Source of the DNA: Acanthococcus lagerstroemiae
Lineage: Eukaryota; Arthropoda; Insecta; Hemiptera; Eriococcidae
Direction of reading: 5' to 3'
Length of the DNA stretch: 64,000 nt
NCBI GenBank assembly: GCA_031841125.1
Contig: CM063114.1
Location: forward strand, 44,475,574 to 44,539,573
In this document: piece after piece, positions 1 to 12,339 of the stretch
Position numbering within the stretch: position 1 is the first letter of the stretch
Layout of the letters: every line of letters starts with the position of its first letter
Made by a program: the position numbers and the translations under genes
Notes under the pieces: generated by a model
What the model was told of the DNA's origin: nothing
Databases searched by the model: none
What the model saw: the letters and a program-made list of their open reading frames with translations, nothing else

Positions 1-2050
1 CTGTACATTTCATAGATTGTTTTAGAGTTCAGATTCGTCCAAATCCTTCTAGATTTGTGGGAGTCTCGTTAAAATGCCTCAAGACTTGTTCAAAATTTGC
101 CGAGACTCTTCCAGACTTGTTAATCCATACATGATTCAGGGTGGTATTCACGACCCTTTTTCTCTTATTTCTACTTACCACCCGAATTCTACGGAGTTCC
201 ACCAAATTACCACCCAAATTTCCTATTAAGGTATGAGTCATTTTAAGACGCTTTCAGCGTTCAGACTTGATTAAGACTTATCTAGAAAGACTTGCTCAGA
301 CTCTTCGAGTTGTAAGGACTTGTTGAATCATTAAGACTCGTTGGATCTTGAGACTCGTTTAAGACTCTTCTGTTAATTTTCACTAGGAGAAAGGTGAGAG
401 TAGAACAAATCGATGACTTTTTTCTCCTTCTTCTGCTAAAATCGAAGATTTTCAGGTGAAAAAAGAATAATTCTTCAAAAAAAAAAAAAGTTGTAACATG
501 AAACTTTTCTTTGAGGCGAAATTTGTTGTTCCTCAAGATCGCCTCTGTTGCTTAAGGACCCGTATATGGCTTATTACGGCGCATCTAGGCTTCTTCAAGA
601 CTGTTCAAACCTCTTCTAAATTTGATTCAGACTTTTCAAAACTCTTTCAGACTAGTTGAATACCTTCAGGCTTGTTTAAATTTAGAAAAACCTAAAAAGT
701 TTATTGTTAGGAATAAAATTTATATTATCATAGCACCCCCTGCCCCGCTATGCACATTATTGTGCGAGCATAAGGGGCTCCTCTAATACAGCTTAGCAAT
801 AATAAAAACAAAAGAAACACACCAATTTAAGATTAATTTTTTAGAACTTATTTACAACTCGCTACAACTTCCAGACTTGTGCAGGACTCTTAGTTTTGAT
901 TAAGACAATTTGAGACCCGCTCAAATCGGTAAAGTCTCTTCCAATTTCTCTCAGACTTGCTCAAGATTGTTCAACACGTAGTTAACATTGTTTAATATTC
1001 TTCAAAACTTGCTAAGGTTATTCAAAATTCGTCTGAGGTATATTAGAGCTCTTTCAGACATAATTTGGACTCTTCAAGACGCATTAAAAGTGATTTCAGA
1101 CCCGCTGTAGTATTTGAGTGGGACTTGGCAAAACTAATCTAGGGCTGGGACAAACCAAGACTTTCTGACTCTTGATAATTCATCCAGAGTTGATTAAGAC
1201 TCTTCTAAATTCCTTTTAAACTTGCTATAATCCACTTAATTTGTTTCAGACCTGTTTGAGACTCGTCAGGACTCATACAGGTCGTCTGATGGACTTGAGG
1301 CTCTTTGAGGTTCTTAAGATTCTCCCAAATTTTCCGGAACTTGTTTCAAACTACATTTATCATGTTTCGACCAGGGTAGATATTGCTCATTTCATTTAGG
1401 GAGGGAGGGGGCATTTCATATCGATTCTTTTTTAGAATTTAAGATTTTTGAGACAAAAAACATTTTTCGTGAAAACGCTAAAATTTTCTTCACGGTCAAT
1501 TATTATTAGTTTTTGTTTTTTTTTGGGGGGGGGGGAGGAGTGGGAGGAGCTCCAACAAAACTCGTTTGATGTATGTTAAGACTTTTTCAGGTATAATTAG
1601 AGCTTCAAGACGCGTGATTGTAGGTCCACTAGACGCTTCACGAGTCGTATTAGAACTCGTTAAGACATTTCTGAACCGAATTAGGACTTTTGGAACACAT
1701 CCAGACTCTTATGAAACCCTTAAAACCTCATGCAGACTTGATTAAGACCTTCCTATACTTCTTTTAGATTTGCTAAAATCCACTTAAATTGTTTCTGTTC
1801 TATTTTTGACTCTTCGAGATCCATCCAAATTGTCCAAGAGACGTGAAGGCTTATCCAGATGGACTTGAAACTTGTTAAGGCTTTTGAAGGTTTTCAGGAC
1901 TTTTCCAGGCTTGATCAAGACTTTTTAAGACTTTTTCAGACGTGTTTGAAACTCTGAAGACTAGTTCAAGTCTCGTGAAAGCAAAACACACTGAGGCTTA
2001 TCAAAATTATTTGAAAATTCTCGAGATTTTTCCATACATGTTCAAGATTT
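1..2050. repeat. degenerate short-period repeat tract (AGACTTGTTCAAGACTCTTC-like)
   Basis: Dozens of diverged copies of words such as AGACTTGTTCA, GACTCTTCAAGAC and AGACTCGTT, with irregular spacing. No gene detected. A long G run lies near 1526-1536. The same words, reverse-complemented, form the tracts at 22.0-22.35 kb and 33.4-33.9 kb and are present weakly at 2340-2640. Confidence 0.7.
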
Positions 2051-3105
2051 GAGACTTAACACATTCTCACATTCTGCTTTGTTTGAAGATGTAAGATTTT
2101 CCTTTGGATCCATAATTTTGGAACCATTTGCAGTTCGAATTGTTTCTTCCTGGGAGTTATGACAGCCCCATTGCTTTCTTCGTGTATCTATGCCTGCACA
2201 GTGAAAACATTCGATTTCAGTTATCTACTAACCATTTATCTATTCGGAAAACATAACAAACGGAAAGTTCTGCCGCTATCACAATTATCTGTAAATTAGC
2301 AGGTTATCAGTGCCACTCCTTTTCTGACGTGAGATGAAAAGCGAACAGCTTGATGTTTTTATAATGAAGTCCGAAGAGTCTTGATGGAATTAGAAGAAAT
2401 CGTAAGGAGTCGTAATCTAATTTTAGATGCTCCGTGATATTTGAATGAAAACCTTACAGAATAGTAAACAAGTCTGGGAACTTCTTAAATGAGCATTAAA
2501 GAGTCTTAGAATACAGTCGCATACGAGTCTTAAAGAATTTTCAGAATTCTGGAAAGTCTTGAGCATGTACAAAAGAACATGATCAAGCCTAGTGGTATCA
2601 CATGAAGGGTCATAAATCATCATTAAGCTAGTTGAAAAAAGCTCTGAAACGTCAAACAACAATGAGGTAAGAAAAGCTGGATAAGAAAAAAGAAAGCATA
2701 GAGAACAAAAGAAGGAATGAAAACTCCGAAAAATTGGTTTGAGTAGTTTTCAAGAGGAGGTGGATAATTTTTTCACGTTTGACCCGAGTTTGGCTGTGCA
2801 TAGTTAAGGCTGTTTTGTGGTCTTTACGGCTCAGTTTTTGTCAAATTTAGTTTTTTTGAATGGACATGATCGTATTTAATTATTCGGTAATTTTTGATCA
2901 ATTGTTTTGTTTACATTTTGTGTTCTTGGTCAAATTTTGTCATTTTTAGTCGTGTTTGGCTTAAGTGTTTGGACGAATCTTTTCATCGTTTTTAGCCGCC
3001 ATTTTGGAACTATTCTTGGTCTCCAGTTTATTCATTAGATGGAGTACGTACAATTTTTATGATGGAGGGAAGTAACACGTTCAGAATACTGGGTTCTTAG
3101 TGATT
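2051..3105. other. no gene seen; AT-rich with weak repeat words
   Basis: 2340-2640 contains reverse-complement versions of the tract at 1-2050 (AAGAGTCTTAGAA, GGAAAGTCTTGAG). The rest is TTTTGGTC-rich sequence without a supportable feature. Confidence 0.5.
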
Positions 3106-3381
3106 CAGGGTCGTACCCAGGATTTGAGTAAGGAGGGTGTTTTTCGATTAAGATACATTTTTTTCTTCGTGTAGGGGGGGGGGGCTACAAATACCCCAAA
3201 TTCATCCAATTGCGTGCATGTATATGACAAGAATTTCAATATTTTTCGAAACTCTCATTTTCATACGTTTTACAGAAAATGTGACAGATCCATCCTCCTC
3301 TCCGTCACAACCCATTTTCCCCGTGTTTTTTCCCATTGGAGGATCAAACTCCCTCCTCCCTTCCCCCGTCGGTAAGGCCTT
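3106..3381. mobile_element. CAGGG(T/C)CGTACC-type MITE, copy 1
   Basis: Begins CAGGGTCGTACCCAGGAT with a G run, then GATCCATCCTCCTCTCCGTC and a degraded right end GTCGGTAAGGCCTT. The interior and both flanks of the interior match copy 2 at 3877-4069. This copy is longer in the middle. Confidence 0.65.
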
Positions 3382-3876
3382 CCACTTTTCCAATGATCTA
3401 GGTACATTTTTGAAATATCCTAAATAACATATACGAGAAATTTCAAAATAATAATTTTCGTAACTGGCCTCTGCAGAGTTGTTCAAAAGGAAAGGAGGAA
3501 TCAGTTGAATTTTTTCAAACAAAAGTATATTATTTCAAATGGTGGACAGGGTGAATGAAATTGTTTTTGATATTTCGTCCATTTAAACTGAAAGAAATCG
3601 GATCATTTTCAAGGTTTTTCCGCGCCTGGATGGATGGACATACCAAGGGGGGATGTAGGAAAAACTTTCCCTTCAAAACGTCTTGCCAAATTGGCCAATT
3701 CAAGGAAGTCGATTCTTAATTATTGGAAAAAGTTTTAAAAGTGTATACCTGTTTTTCATTTTTTTATTTTTGGTTTGATATTTCAAAAACGTCCATCGAT
3801 TGGCAAAATCCAAAATCAATTTAAATTTGCCAAATTTACCAAGTGTTGACCTTATTATTATTGTTATTGTTGTTAT

Positions 3877-4069
3877 CAGGGCTGTACCCAGGATCTAAGT
3901 AAAGGGGAGGGGGTTTGCGATCAAGATACATTGTTTTCTTGGTGGGGGGGAGGAGGCTCAGTCACAGGTCCGCCCTCCTCTCCGTCTCAACCCATCATTT
4001 TTTCGTGTTTTTGTTTTGCCAATGGGAGGGGTTTGAGCCCCCAAAACCCTCCCCGTCGGTACGGCCCTG
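3877..4069. mobile_element. CAGGG(T/C)CGTACC-type MITE, copy 2
   Basis: 193 bp with 12-bp inverted ends CAGGGCTGTACC and GGTACGGCCCTG (11 of 12 complementary). It has a G-rich left half and a CCGCCCTCCTCTCCGTCTCA right half shared with the copy at 3106-3381. No convincing target duplication. Confidence 0.72.
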
Positions 4070-5011
4070 TAGTGATTTTTGATAACTTTTGTTCGCGGTG
4101 CATGTTCGATTTTAGTTGTTTTAATCAGCCCGCATGACTACTTTTCCTGAGGGAAGAGGAAATTTGGAGTCAAGGAGCAGTAACTTTGAGCAAGGTAAAT
4201 AAAAATTTCAGACTGCAAACATTCAGTTAACGAAAAGAAAAAGTTCTTCTTTTTCTTTTTTGCGTCTGAATTGAGAATATAATCAGCTAGAACAGGGAGG
4301 AGGAGGCTCACGACATTATGAGTCTTATTTGGGCCCTTATAGCCAGCTTTGCTCGCTTTTGGTTGTTTCAGTCAGTTGTTAATTTTGATCATTTTTGGTT
4401 CAGGTAGTCTCCAATCGGGTTGGTTTGGTCACGTTTGTCAGATTTCGTTAGTGTTGGCAGGTTAGTGGTCTTGTTTTGCCGATTTTTTTTCCTACCCTGA
4501 AACTAATGTATGCAAAATTCGAATTCATTTGGCTCCCTTCTTCATGGAAAAATACACAGAACTTGATACATTTCAGTTTTTCCCCAAGTTCAAAATTTAG
4601 ATTCTCCTGCTCTAATCTTACCCAAGCATATCTTCGATCTAAGTTTTAGTTTCACCTTTTTAAACCTAGGAGGGGAAGAAAAATATTCGCATCATCAAAT
4701 CCACTCCCTTCATTTTTTACGCTTCCCGGTACTGTGTGCTGGACTTGGTAAAAAATTAGTTATTGTGACTAATAGCCGGATTGGGCTTAGAAAAAAATCA
4801 GATGTCTATTATTGTAGACATGCGTCTAAATAAAATGTTTACGTGGGTAGACATGCGACTTGGTTACATATGTAGCCATGCGACTAAATTCTGGGCACGA
4901 CCAATGAAGTCTTAAGATTCCACAGTTTCTAGTATGTTCGAGCCCCCCCCCCCTCCAGAGAGGAATTCTTCTCCCAAAAGGAAACTAAACCTTGTCCCTT
5001 GCAGATTCAGT
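4070..5011. other. no gene; short GTAGACATGCG repeats
   Basis: 4800-4880 contains several copies of GTAGACATGCGTCT or GTAGCCATGCGACT about 45 bp apart, and an inverted TGTCTATTATTGTAGACA. Nothing else supportable. Confidence 0.5.
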
Positions 5012-5375
5012 CAGTGACGTACCAATGAGTTTTTCCGGGAAGGGGGAGGGGGCAAAAATTATGAAAGTCCCAACTGATTCAACTCGAAATTCCCAAGTAT
5101 CAAAAAGGAAAATGGAATAACCTTTTGACCTTTGGATCTTTCCAACTGACCAACTCAAAATTCCCAAATATCAAAGCAAAAAAGAAAAAAGTGGCTTGTT
5201 GGATTTTCTCAATTTCTCAACTCAATTCTCAAGTATCAAAGACAAAAAAAAACCTTTTTGAGTTGTTGGATTTTCCGTACTTTGCCTGACTGAAATGGTA
5301 AATTTTTCCAACTGTCGAGTGAAAAATTCCTACAGGGGCTAAGTTGCCCCCCTAAACCCTATTAGTACGTCCTTG
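5012..5375. mobile_element. CAGGGACGTACC-family MITE with 8-bp target duplication
   Basis: Left end CAGTGACGTACCAATGAG, right end ATTAGTACGTCCTTG. Flanks are GATTCAGT (5004-5011) and GATCCAGT (5376-5383), 7 of 8 identical, the duplication size of hAT elements. The interior has two or three monomers of the type later amplified in the GS intron (CTCAAAATTCCCAAATATCA). Confidence 0.78.
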
Positions 5376-5884
5376 GATCCAGTTTTGTCCCGTGAAGATC
5401 TAACTTTGCATTAAAAAAAAGGAGGAATAATTCGTGAAACACCTTGTATAGCTCGGCTGTTACATTGTATGATATCGTGGTATCTAGAGAATGTAGAATA
5501 CCTTCAATATTGTTCAATTCGAGTTGCAACTACCAGGTGGCCGAGTCAAATGCTACCCGCACTTCAGTTATGGGTCGTTCATAACACTGATATGAAACAT
5601 TTTTGAAAGTGATTGTTATCACCTTTTCACCAAACGAGAGTCCCTGGCAATTTGCGAATTTACAATTTTTACCTTGGTTGTTGAAACAGTTTGAGGAGTG
5701 TGAGTGCTGTGAAAGATGCACACCTTGTCCCTTATCTAGAATTTTATGTCATTTTACCAGCTTGTCGAAGCAAAAACATACCGCGGAAACTCGTACGTTG
5801 ATAACATAATATCACGAATGGTGTTGTATATTATGTTCAAGGTTAACGAAATTCTTTGTTAAAGAAAATTCGCAGTGACTTGAA
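5376..5884. other. no gene or repeat recognised
   Basis: Moderate-complexity sequence with short open frames on both strands, none with splice context or recognisable motifs. Confidence 0.4.
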
Positions 5885-7480
5885 CGTCTCGGGCTGCACG
5901 TTCTTTTCAAGTCGCAAATCTGATTCCCTAGCGCTTTTGCCTAATTTTTAATACCAGTTTCCCCATCACAATGACCTGAACAGGTTTCCAGTGAAGTCGT
6001 ACATCTGACTCCCAGCGTTTCTGTCTCATTTTTAGTACCATTTTCCCATTGCAGTGACCTAACAGGTTATCTGTTAAGTAGCACATTTGACTCCCAGTGC
6101 TTCTGTCTAATTTTTAATACCAGTTTCCCATTGCAGTGACTCAACATGTTATTAGTCAAATCGCACATCTGACTCCCAGCCCTTTTGTCTCATTTTTAAT
6201 GCCATTTTTCCATCATTGTACCTAACAGGTTATCAGTCAAACCGCACGTCTGACTCCCAGTGCTTTGTCTCATTTTTAATACCATTTTCCTATTGCAATG
6301 ACCTAACATGTTATCAGTCAAGCTGTACATCTGAATTCCAGCGCTTCTGTCTCATTTTTAATTCCAGTTTCCCCCATCACAATGACCTAACATGTTATCT
6401 ATCAAGTCGCACATCTGATTCCCAGTGTTTCTGTCTCACTTTTAATACCATTTTCCCATCACAATGACCTAACATGTTATCTGTCAAGTCGCACATTTGA
6501 CTCCAAGCGCGCTTCTCTCTTATTTTTAATACCAGTTTCTCGTCAAACTGACCTAAACAGATTATTGGTCAAGTCGCACACTTGACTCCCAGTGCGCTTC
6601 TTTCATTTTTAATACCAGTTTCCGCCATCACAATGACCTAAACAGGTTTTCAGTCAAGTCGCACATCTGACTCCCAGCGCCTCTGTCTAATTTTCAATAC
6701 CAGTTTCCCATCAGAGTCACCTAACATGTTATCAGTCAGTTCGCACATCTGATATCCAGCATTTTTGTCTCATTTTTAATACAATTTCCCCTTCACAGTG
6801 ACCTAACATGTTATCTGTTGAAACGCACATCTGACTCCCAGAGTGCTTGTGTCTCATTTTTAATACCATTTTCCCATCATTGTGACCTAACAGGTTATCA
6901 GTCAAGTCGCACATCTGACTCCAAGTGCTTCCATCTCATTTTTAATACCATTTTCCTATTGCAGTGACCTAACAGGTTATCAGTCAAGTCATACATCTGA
7001 CTCCCAGCGCTTCTGTCTCATTTTTAATACCAGTTTCCTCCATCACAGTGACCTAAACAGGTTTTCAATCAAGTCGCATATCTGACTCCCAGCCCTTCTG
7101 TCTCACTTTTAATACCATTTTTCCATCGCAGTGACCTAACAGGTTATCTGTCAAGTCGCACATTGACTCCCAGCGCTTCTGTCTCATTTTTAATACCAGT
7201 TTCCTCCATCACAGTGACCTAAACAGGTTTTCAATCAAGTCGCATGTCTGACTCTGAGCCCTTCTGTTTCATTTTTAATACCATTTTTCCATTGCAGTGA
7301 CCTAACAGGTTGTCTGTCAAGTCGCACATTGACTCCCAGCGCGCTTCTGGCTCATTTTTAATACCATTTTCCCATCGCAGTGACCTAACATGTTATCAGT
7401 CAAGTCGCACATCTGACTCCCAGTTCTTCTGTCTCATTTTTGATACCAGTTTCCCGTCACAGTGACCGAAACAGGTTATC
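5885..7480. repeat. 82-84-bp tandem array, about 19 copies
   Basis: Each unit contains AACAGGTTATCAGTCAAGTC, GCACATCTGACTCCCAGCG, CTTCTGTCTCATTTTTAATA, CCAGTTTCCCATCACAGTGA. Landmark GGTTATC-type words occur at about 6064, 6146, 6229 and so on. The period is not a multiple of three and units drift, so the short open frames inside are not genes. Confidence 0.88.
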
Positions 7481-9482
7481 GGATTTACTTGTCATTTGGT
7501 ATCACATCGTTTGTTCGAAGCTTGTTTGAAAACAAGCTTGAATTCGCGACGAAATGTGATGCTTTCCCGCGAACAATCTAAACAAAGACGGACATTTTGT
7601 TGAGCCAATCACCGTCAGCTATTTGCAAGTTGATTTCATTTTCCATTTTCATTTCGAACGACCTTCGTTTCAATTAACAAAGGAGAGAGTAATGAAAACA
7701 GTGGGATGGCGTCGTTCATATTGCTAATTTCTGTACTACTTTTTTTTCTTGTCCGAGAGCGCGCTTCACTTTCCACTATCTCCTTCCCCACGGTTCGAAT
7801 TGATTTTCTTCTCCGTTTCCTCATTTTGTCCCGGATCGATATAACGCGTGATTTTTTTTTCGGAAATGAAGCCGATACTTTGTAATACAATTATTTTCAA
7901 ATTCGATATTGCTGTGTTAAATGACAGGCTGTCTTATAAGAGACACGTAAGAGGCTGGTGGGAGTATAAAAAGAGCTTTTTGTTTGATATGACGCACTTG
8001 AAAGTTTCCAAAGTTTATTACATCCACTCATATCAACTTTACAATGAGATTCAAAGTCTGGAGGCATAGACATAAACAGAGGGAAGGGGAGGTGTTTACC
8101 TTCCAAATCCTCTGAAAGCCTTTCTCCAAACAAGTAGCCAACGCTGGTGATTTTTAACTTCCTGAAACAAATTGGTGATTTTTTTGGTTATTTCAGCAAA
8201 ATCTAATGATTTTCCAAATTGTGCCTGATTAAAAATTGAAAGTATTATCTTCAAACAAGTTCACCGATGTCTTTGCTGAGTGAAAATTCGTTCATGTTCT
8301 GCTGTTTATCTACAGTTGGGTCTCAATTCAGGTTGATTTTTGAATTGCGTAAAGCCCCCAGTCGTAATTGGCCATTTTGGCTGTGACTGGAGGGCTTCAA
8401 ATAAATAAATATTATTATTATTATTATCACAAAAATAGCTGTTGATTTTCTGGGGCGTTTTTTAACTCATTATTTTCCGAGATCTGGTGATATTTAGCAG
8501 ATTTGGGTTACATGAGAGACCACGTTACATCTTATTTACGATAATGACTTCCCGCCACCACACACAGACAACATCAACATCAACTCAACTCGATAAATAC
8601 GAGGCAGGAGAAAACAATATTCTTTTTGGGATTTGTGTAGAGAGTTCGCTACACTCGTAAATACGACAAATTTATATTATTGGCACCGTACGTAATTTTT
8701 TCAATAATACTGATATTTCATAAGAAATCCTTCAAATGTAGATAAGACGCTAGGAAAGACGAAATATAAATTTTACTAATATAAACTAAAAACGTTCAAT
8801 GGCATTCATGTACGCCCTATATCTAACATAGCAACAGGTAAACCCGTAGTTATCATTTCAATGACCATTAGCCATGGAATTCAACGTGAAATAGCAGCGA
8901 GTTGATGACCCAATGGGCTTCCTTCTTGACACCCCTTCTGCAGAAAACTTTCGGTTATCTTTAAAAATCATGCATTTTTCTACTCAATAGCTTCATTAAC
9001 CCTATCCACTCGGAGACATTATTTTGCCTGCGCCCCAATAAAATGACGGACCCTGGCGCCTTCGAGCTTCATGATTCCCGTACACAGTAGACGAATGCAA
9101 TGTATCAAAGTATACCAAATGTAGAAAACTACATTGGATCGATTGGAGGGTACACTTGGCTCTGCATTAGTCTTTTACCCTTTCATATTTTTGCTCACAA
9201 TTTTTACTCTTCATTTGTGAGTACGCACAGAAGTGTCACCCGTTCGCACAAGTCACACGAGCACACGCGCACAAGGTATACATTATGTGAAACAGCAAAC
9301 AGCTATATCGTCAGTCGTTCGCGTCCGTTTGTCAAAATATAAGGAAACAAATTATACGACAATCGATACGCGGCATACAATTATAAGTAAAACAGCCTAT
9401 ACGAGGGCGTCGGACTCTGCACGCGGTTCTATACCACAAAACGTCCATACCTGAACGTTTTAAAACCAAATTTGGGGCTTAC
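7481..9482. other. no firm gene; hairpin plus (ATT)n at 8345-8430
   Basis: At 8350-8400 AAAGCCCCCAGTCGTAATTG pairs with a downstream GTGACTGGAGGGCTT and is followed by AATAAATAAATATTATTATT, the look of a retroelement 3' end with a simple-repeat tail. The rest shows no feature. Confidence 0.4.
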
Positions 9483-9654
9483 GATTTCCAGACGGACCCC
9501 CTAGCTGCTTGCTTCCCATCGGCAAATTCTGACTGGTTGGAATTGGAATCATAAGCTGCTGGTGCAAAGTTGAAATAAGTGTTCTTGACACCCAACTTAG
9601 ATAATAAATTCCAAGTACCACCACGGAAGGCGTTCGAATTCGAATTTGATACCT
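9483..9654 (-). CDS. candidate orphan exon of unknown function
   Basis: On the minus strand a 172-bp block is bounded by an acceptor-like CAAATTCTAG and a strong donor C|GTAAGC at 9482. Two frames are open throughout. In one it reads GGTWNLLSKLGVKNTYFNFA... and in the other ...TPSVVVLGIYYLSWVSRTLI.... I do not recognise either peptide and no adjoining exon was found. It may be chance. Confidence 0.15.
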
Positions 9655-10049
9655 CTAGAATTTGAGAATATTTATAGGTCTGAGTAGGGGTATGCTTACA
9701 CGTATTCAGTAATTTCAAAAGGATCAAAAACGATAAAATGCAGGGTGGAAGGGACACGAAATTCACGAAAATGAAGAAGTAGGGTCCAAATGACGAAATT
9801 ATTGGAGGCTCTGTAACACATGAGCACATCCTTATGGGCTAAGGTAGCTCAGGTGAGAAAAGCCTTCAGTATGGTTGCTGAGTGCATTTTCGATAATAGT
9901 TTGAAAAATTAAGGCTCTCGAGCGATTGAGCAATAATGGGTAAGATTTACACCTTCGAGAAGTAGCATAAAAAGGAATCAAGTCTAAGGTTTTGATTAAA
10001 TGTGGTAATAGGTGCCCCAGCTTTGAAACTTTGGACTCTGCTTTGACTA

Positions 10050-10196
10050 CGACGCGACGCCGAATTTCCATGCTTATGAAAACTGAAGAACTTCTCTTTC
10101 TGGTACCGAAGAAAGAGCGAACAAGATTTTCCACCGGTGATGATGTGACGGTGGAAAGAACTAAGAAACTGCAAAAAGTGGAACATTTGCTCGGTA
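10050..10196 (+). CDS. candidate exon, lysine/glutamate-rich, unknown function
   Basis: A plus-strand frame reads MLMKTEELLFLVPKKERTRF... with codon usage more balanced than its surroundings, and reaches a donor-like CTCG|GTAAAA at about 10197. The frame is open from further upstream (ATG at 9992) and the opposite strand is also open here. No recognised domain and no partner exon. Confidence 0.2.
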
Positions 10197-10503
10197 AAAA
10201 AAAAAGATTGTCCCCAATTTGTTCAACGCTGTGCTCAACTTGTGCCGCTTTTTCAGTTCTGCTCCACATCATCCTTCCTGAGAAACAAACATTCCCTCCC
10301 TCCTGAAAACACAGCCTGTCATTTCCCTACAAATTTTACATCAACGATTCTCTGTATTCAGTTTTCCCCACCCTTTCTCAGATACTGTATTACCCTCTGG
10401 AAATTCAGACCACACTATTTTGGATTTGGGACTTAATGTTATATTAATTGGTGTTACATGTCCCTTGAAATCCAAAATGAGAGTCAGAATCAGCGAGTAC
10501 GCA

Positions 10504-10667
10504 CAGAGCCGGATGTAACATGCTCGCGTCTCTACGCAGAATAAAAATTAGCGCCCCTTAAATTTTTGTTCGCATTGTATATAACAGTGGTCCCCAAAAT
10601 CTAGCGTCCCCCATAATCTAGCGCCCTAGGCACGTGCCTATGTTGCCTGTACATAAACACGGTCCTG
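10504..10667. mobile_element. hAT-like MITE with perfect 8-bp target duplication AGTACGCA
   Basis: AGTACGCA occurs at 10496-10503 and 10668-10675, exactly bracketing 164 bp. The element starts CAGAGCCGGATGT and ends ACACGGTCCTG, giving imperfect inverted ends (CAGAGCCGG versus CAGGACCGT). The interior contains GCGCCCTAGGCACGTGCC and has no coding capacity. Confidence 0.82.
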
Positions 10668-10675
10668 AGTACGCA

Positions 10676-12330
10676 GGTGCCTGTGAGCGTGTGAGCTGAT
10701 CTCAACTTCCAGCAGAGTGAGAAAACAAATTTTCAACGCGACGGAACAAATCACATCCAACTGAACACAAATTATTGAAATCATTCTCAACCTAAAAGTC
10801 CAAAATGACATTGATGATAATGTAATTGAAAATGGAGTCAGCGAATACGTAGTTAAATGGGGGGGGGGGGTATCTCATGAAGGTGGTAAAACTAAAACTG
10901 TAGCATAATTTAGAATGACTCAACATAGGATATTCGAGTATACGAGAGGCTAGGATGACGAGGAAGACGGACGTTGAAATTGAACATAGCACGATTGTAG
11001 CAGTTGAAAAAAAACTTAAAACCACTTAGCACTAATGCGCTAAGAAATTTCTTTAAAAATCCAAAATTATGGGTGAATTTTTTGAGTGGGGGTGTTCTTC
11101 ATAGTCCCTTTCCTCCGACAAAAAACGGGAAACCAACAAAAAGGAGGAGGGCAGAGCCGGTGCAAGAGGGGTGTCAACCCCCCTCCCCCAGTTATTTTTA
11201 ATTTGCCTAATTCGGCAAGATTTTGAAAACTGAAATTTCTTTTACACACTGATTTCACATTTTTTCCCTTTAAAATACTGAATGAAAAATTTCATTAATT
11301 TTGACAAAATTGTATTCTGTTGCACCGGAGAGAAATTTGGAAAAAGGCATTTTTAAAATTTCTATTTGGCAATTCGGCATTTAAAAAAATTTCTATTCGG
11401 CAATCCGGCATTTTTATAATGCACACCACCCTAATAAAAACTGCTCAAATCGTCACTGGGGGAGGGACATCCACAAGGAAGAGCGTGCAACGTTGAATAC
11501 TGCACAATCTTGACACAAATCCGTTTTTCCTCTCAAAAATTCAAGATGGCATCAGAGTCATGAATGTTACTGGGAAGGGATGCGCATCGCTACTCGACAT
11601 AGTGGAGGATGGAAATGGGCACAACTGAATCTTAGCATAACTCAGAATCTCAGTACAAACAAATTATCTCGAAAATTCAAAATAACGAAGTTAGAATTTT
11701 GTGTGCGTGTTTATGTAGGGGGCGGTGGTATTGGTATTTTATGAAGGTGAGCCAGAATTTTTATGGTAGAGTGTATTGGTATTTCATGAAGGTAGAGGAT
11801 GGATAGGGTAAAGCTGAATACGGCACAATGTTAGCATGACGTAGAACAATTTGCACGAATAAATTTTTTCAAAAACCCAAAATAACGGGGCTAACTTCAC
11901 GATACTCGAGAAATTGCCTACAAAAACTACATAAGGTATCTTTTTCTTTTCTGTCATTATCATTTTGGTTATTCTCACCTCTTCAGGTTGTCTACCAAAT
12001 ACAAATTTTCCAATAGTACGACCTTTTTGCATGACTTTCGTGTGACTTTTGTATAACTTTCTTTCGAGCCATTTTCATGTCTGAACAGAATTTTCACGAT
12101 AAACAAGACAAGAAAAAATATTTCCAATCATGCTAATAATTGCGAACATAACCCTTGAAGAAACTTGATAATAACGAACAAATTCTTGCAAAGAATGTTG
12201 CAAAGAACACAAATTTTCAATTAAATTTTAATTTGGCTGTATTTGGATAAGAAATATTACAAACGTAATCATTAATGCTTATAAACAATTTCATACATAA
12301 TAATTGATAATGTACTATAAGTATGCTAAG
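10676..12330. other. no gene; degraded MITE-like blocks
   Basis: 11080-11200 has GAGGAGGGCAGAGCCGGTGC next to GGGTGTCAACCCCCCTCCCC, typical of the C-rich ends of local MITEs. 11330-11410 has two copies of TTTCTATTTGGCAATTCGGC type words. No exon recognised. Confidence 0.45.
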
Positions 12331-12339
12331 CGACATCAA

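Noticed and set aside
6216..6914. Open frames of 60-83 codons with repeated peptide words
   Set aside because: Products of the 82-bp array; the period is not a multiple of three and frames break at each indel.
5885..7480. CRISPR-like array
   Set aside because: Units are contiguous and similar along their whole length with no unique spacers, and the genome is eukaryotic.
7706..7885. 59-codon frame starting with a signal-peptide-like MASFILLISVLLFFLV
   Set aside because: The frame is short, has no acceptor or donor joining it to anything, and the rest is unremarkable, so chance is likely.
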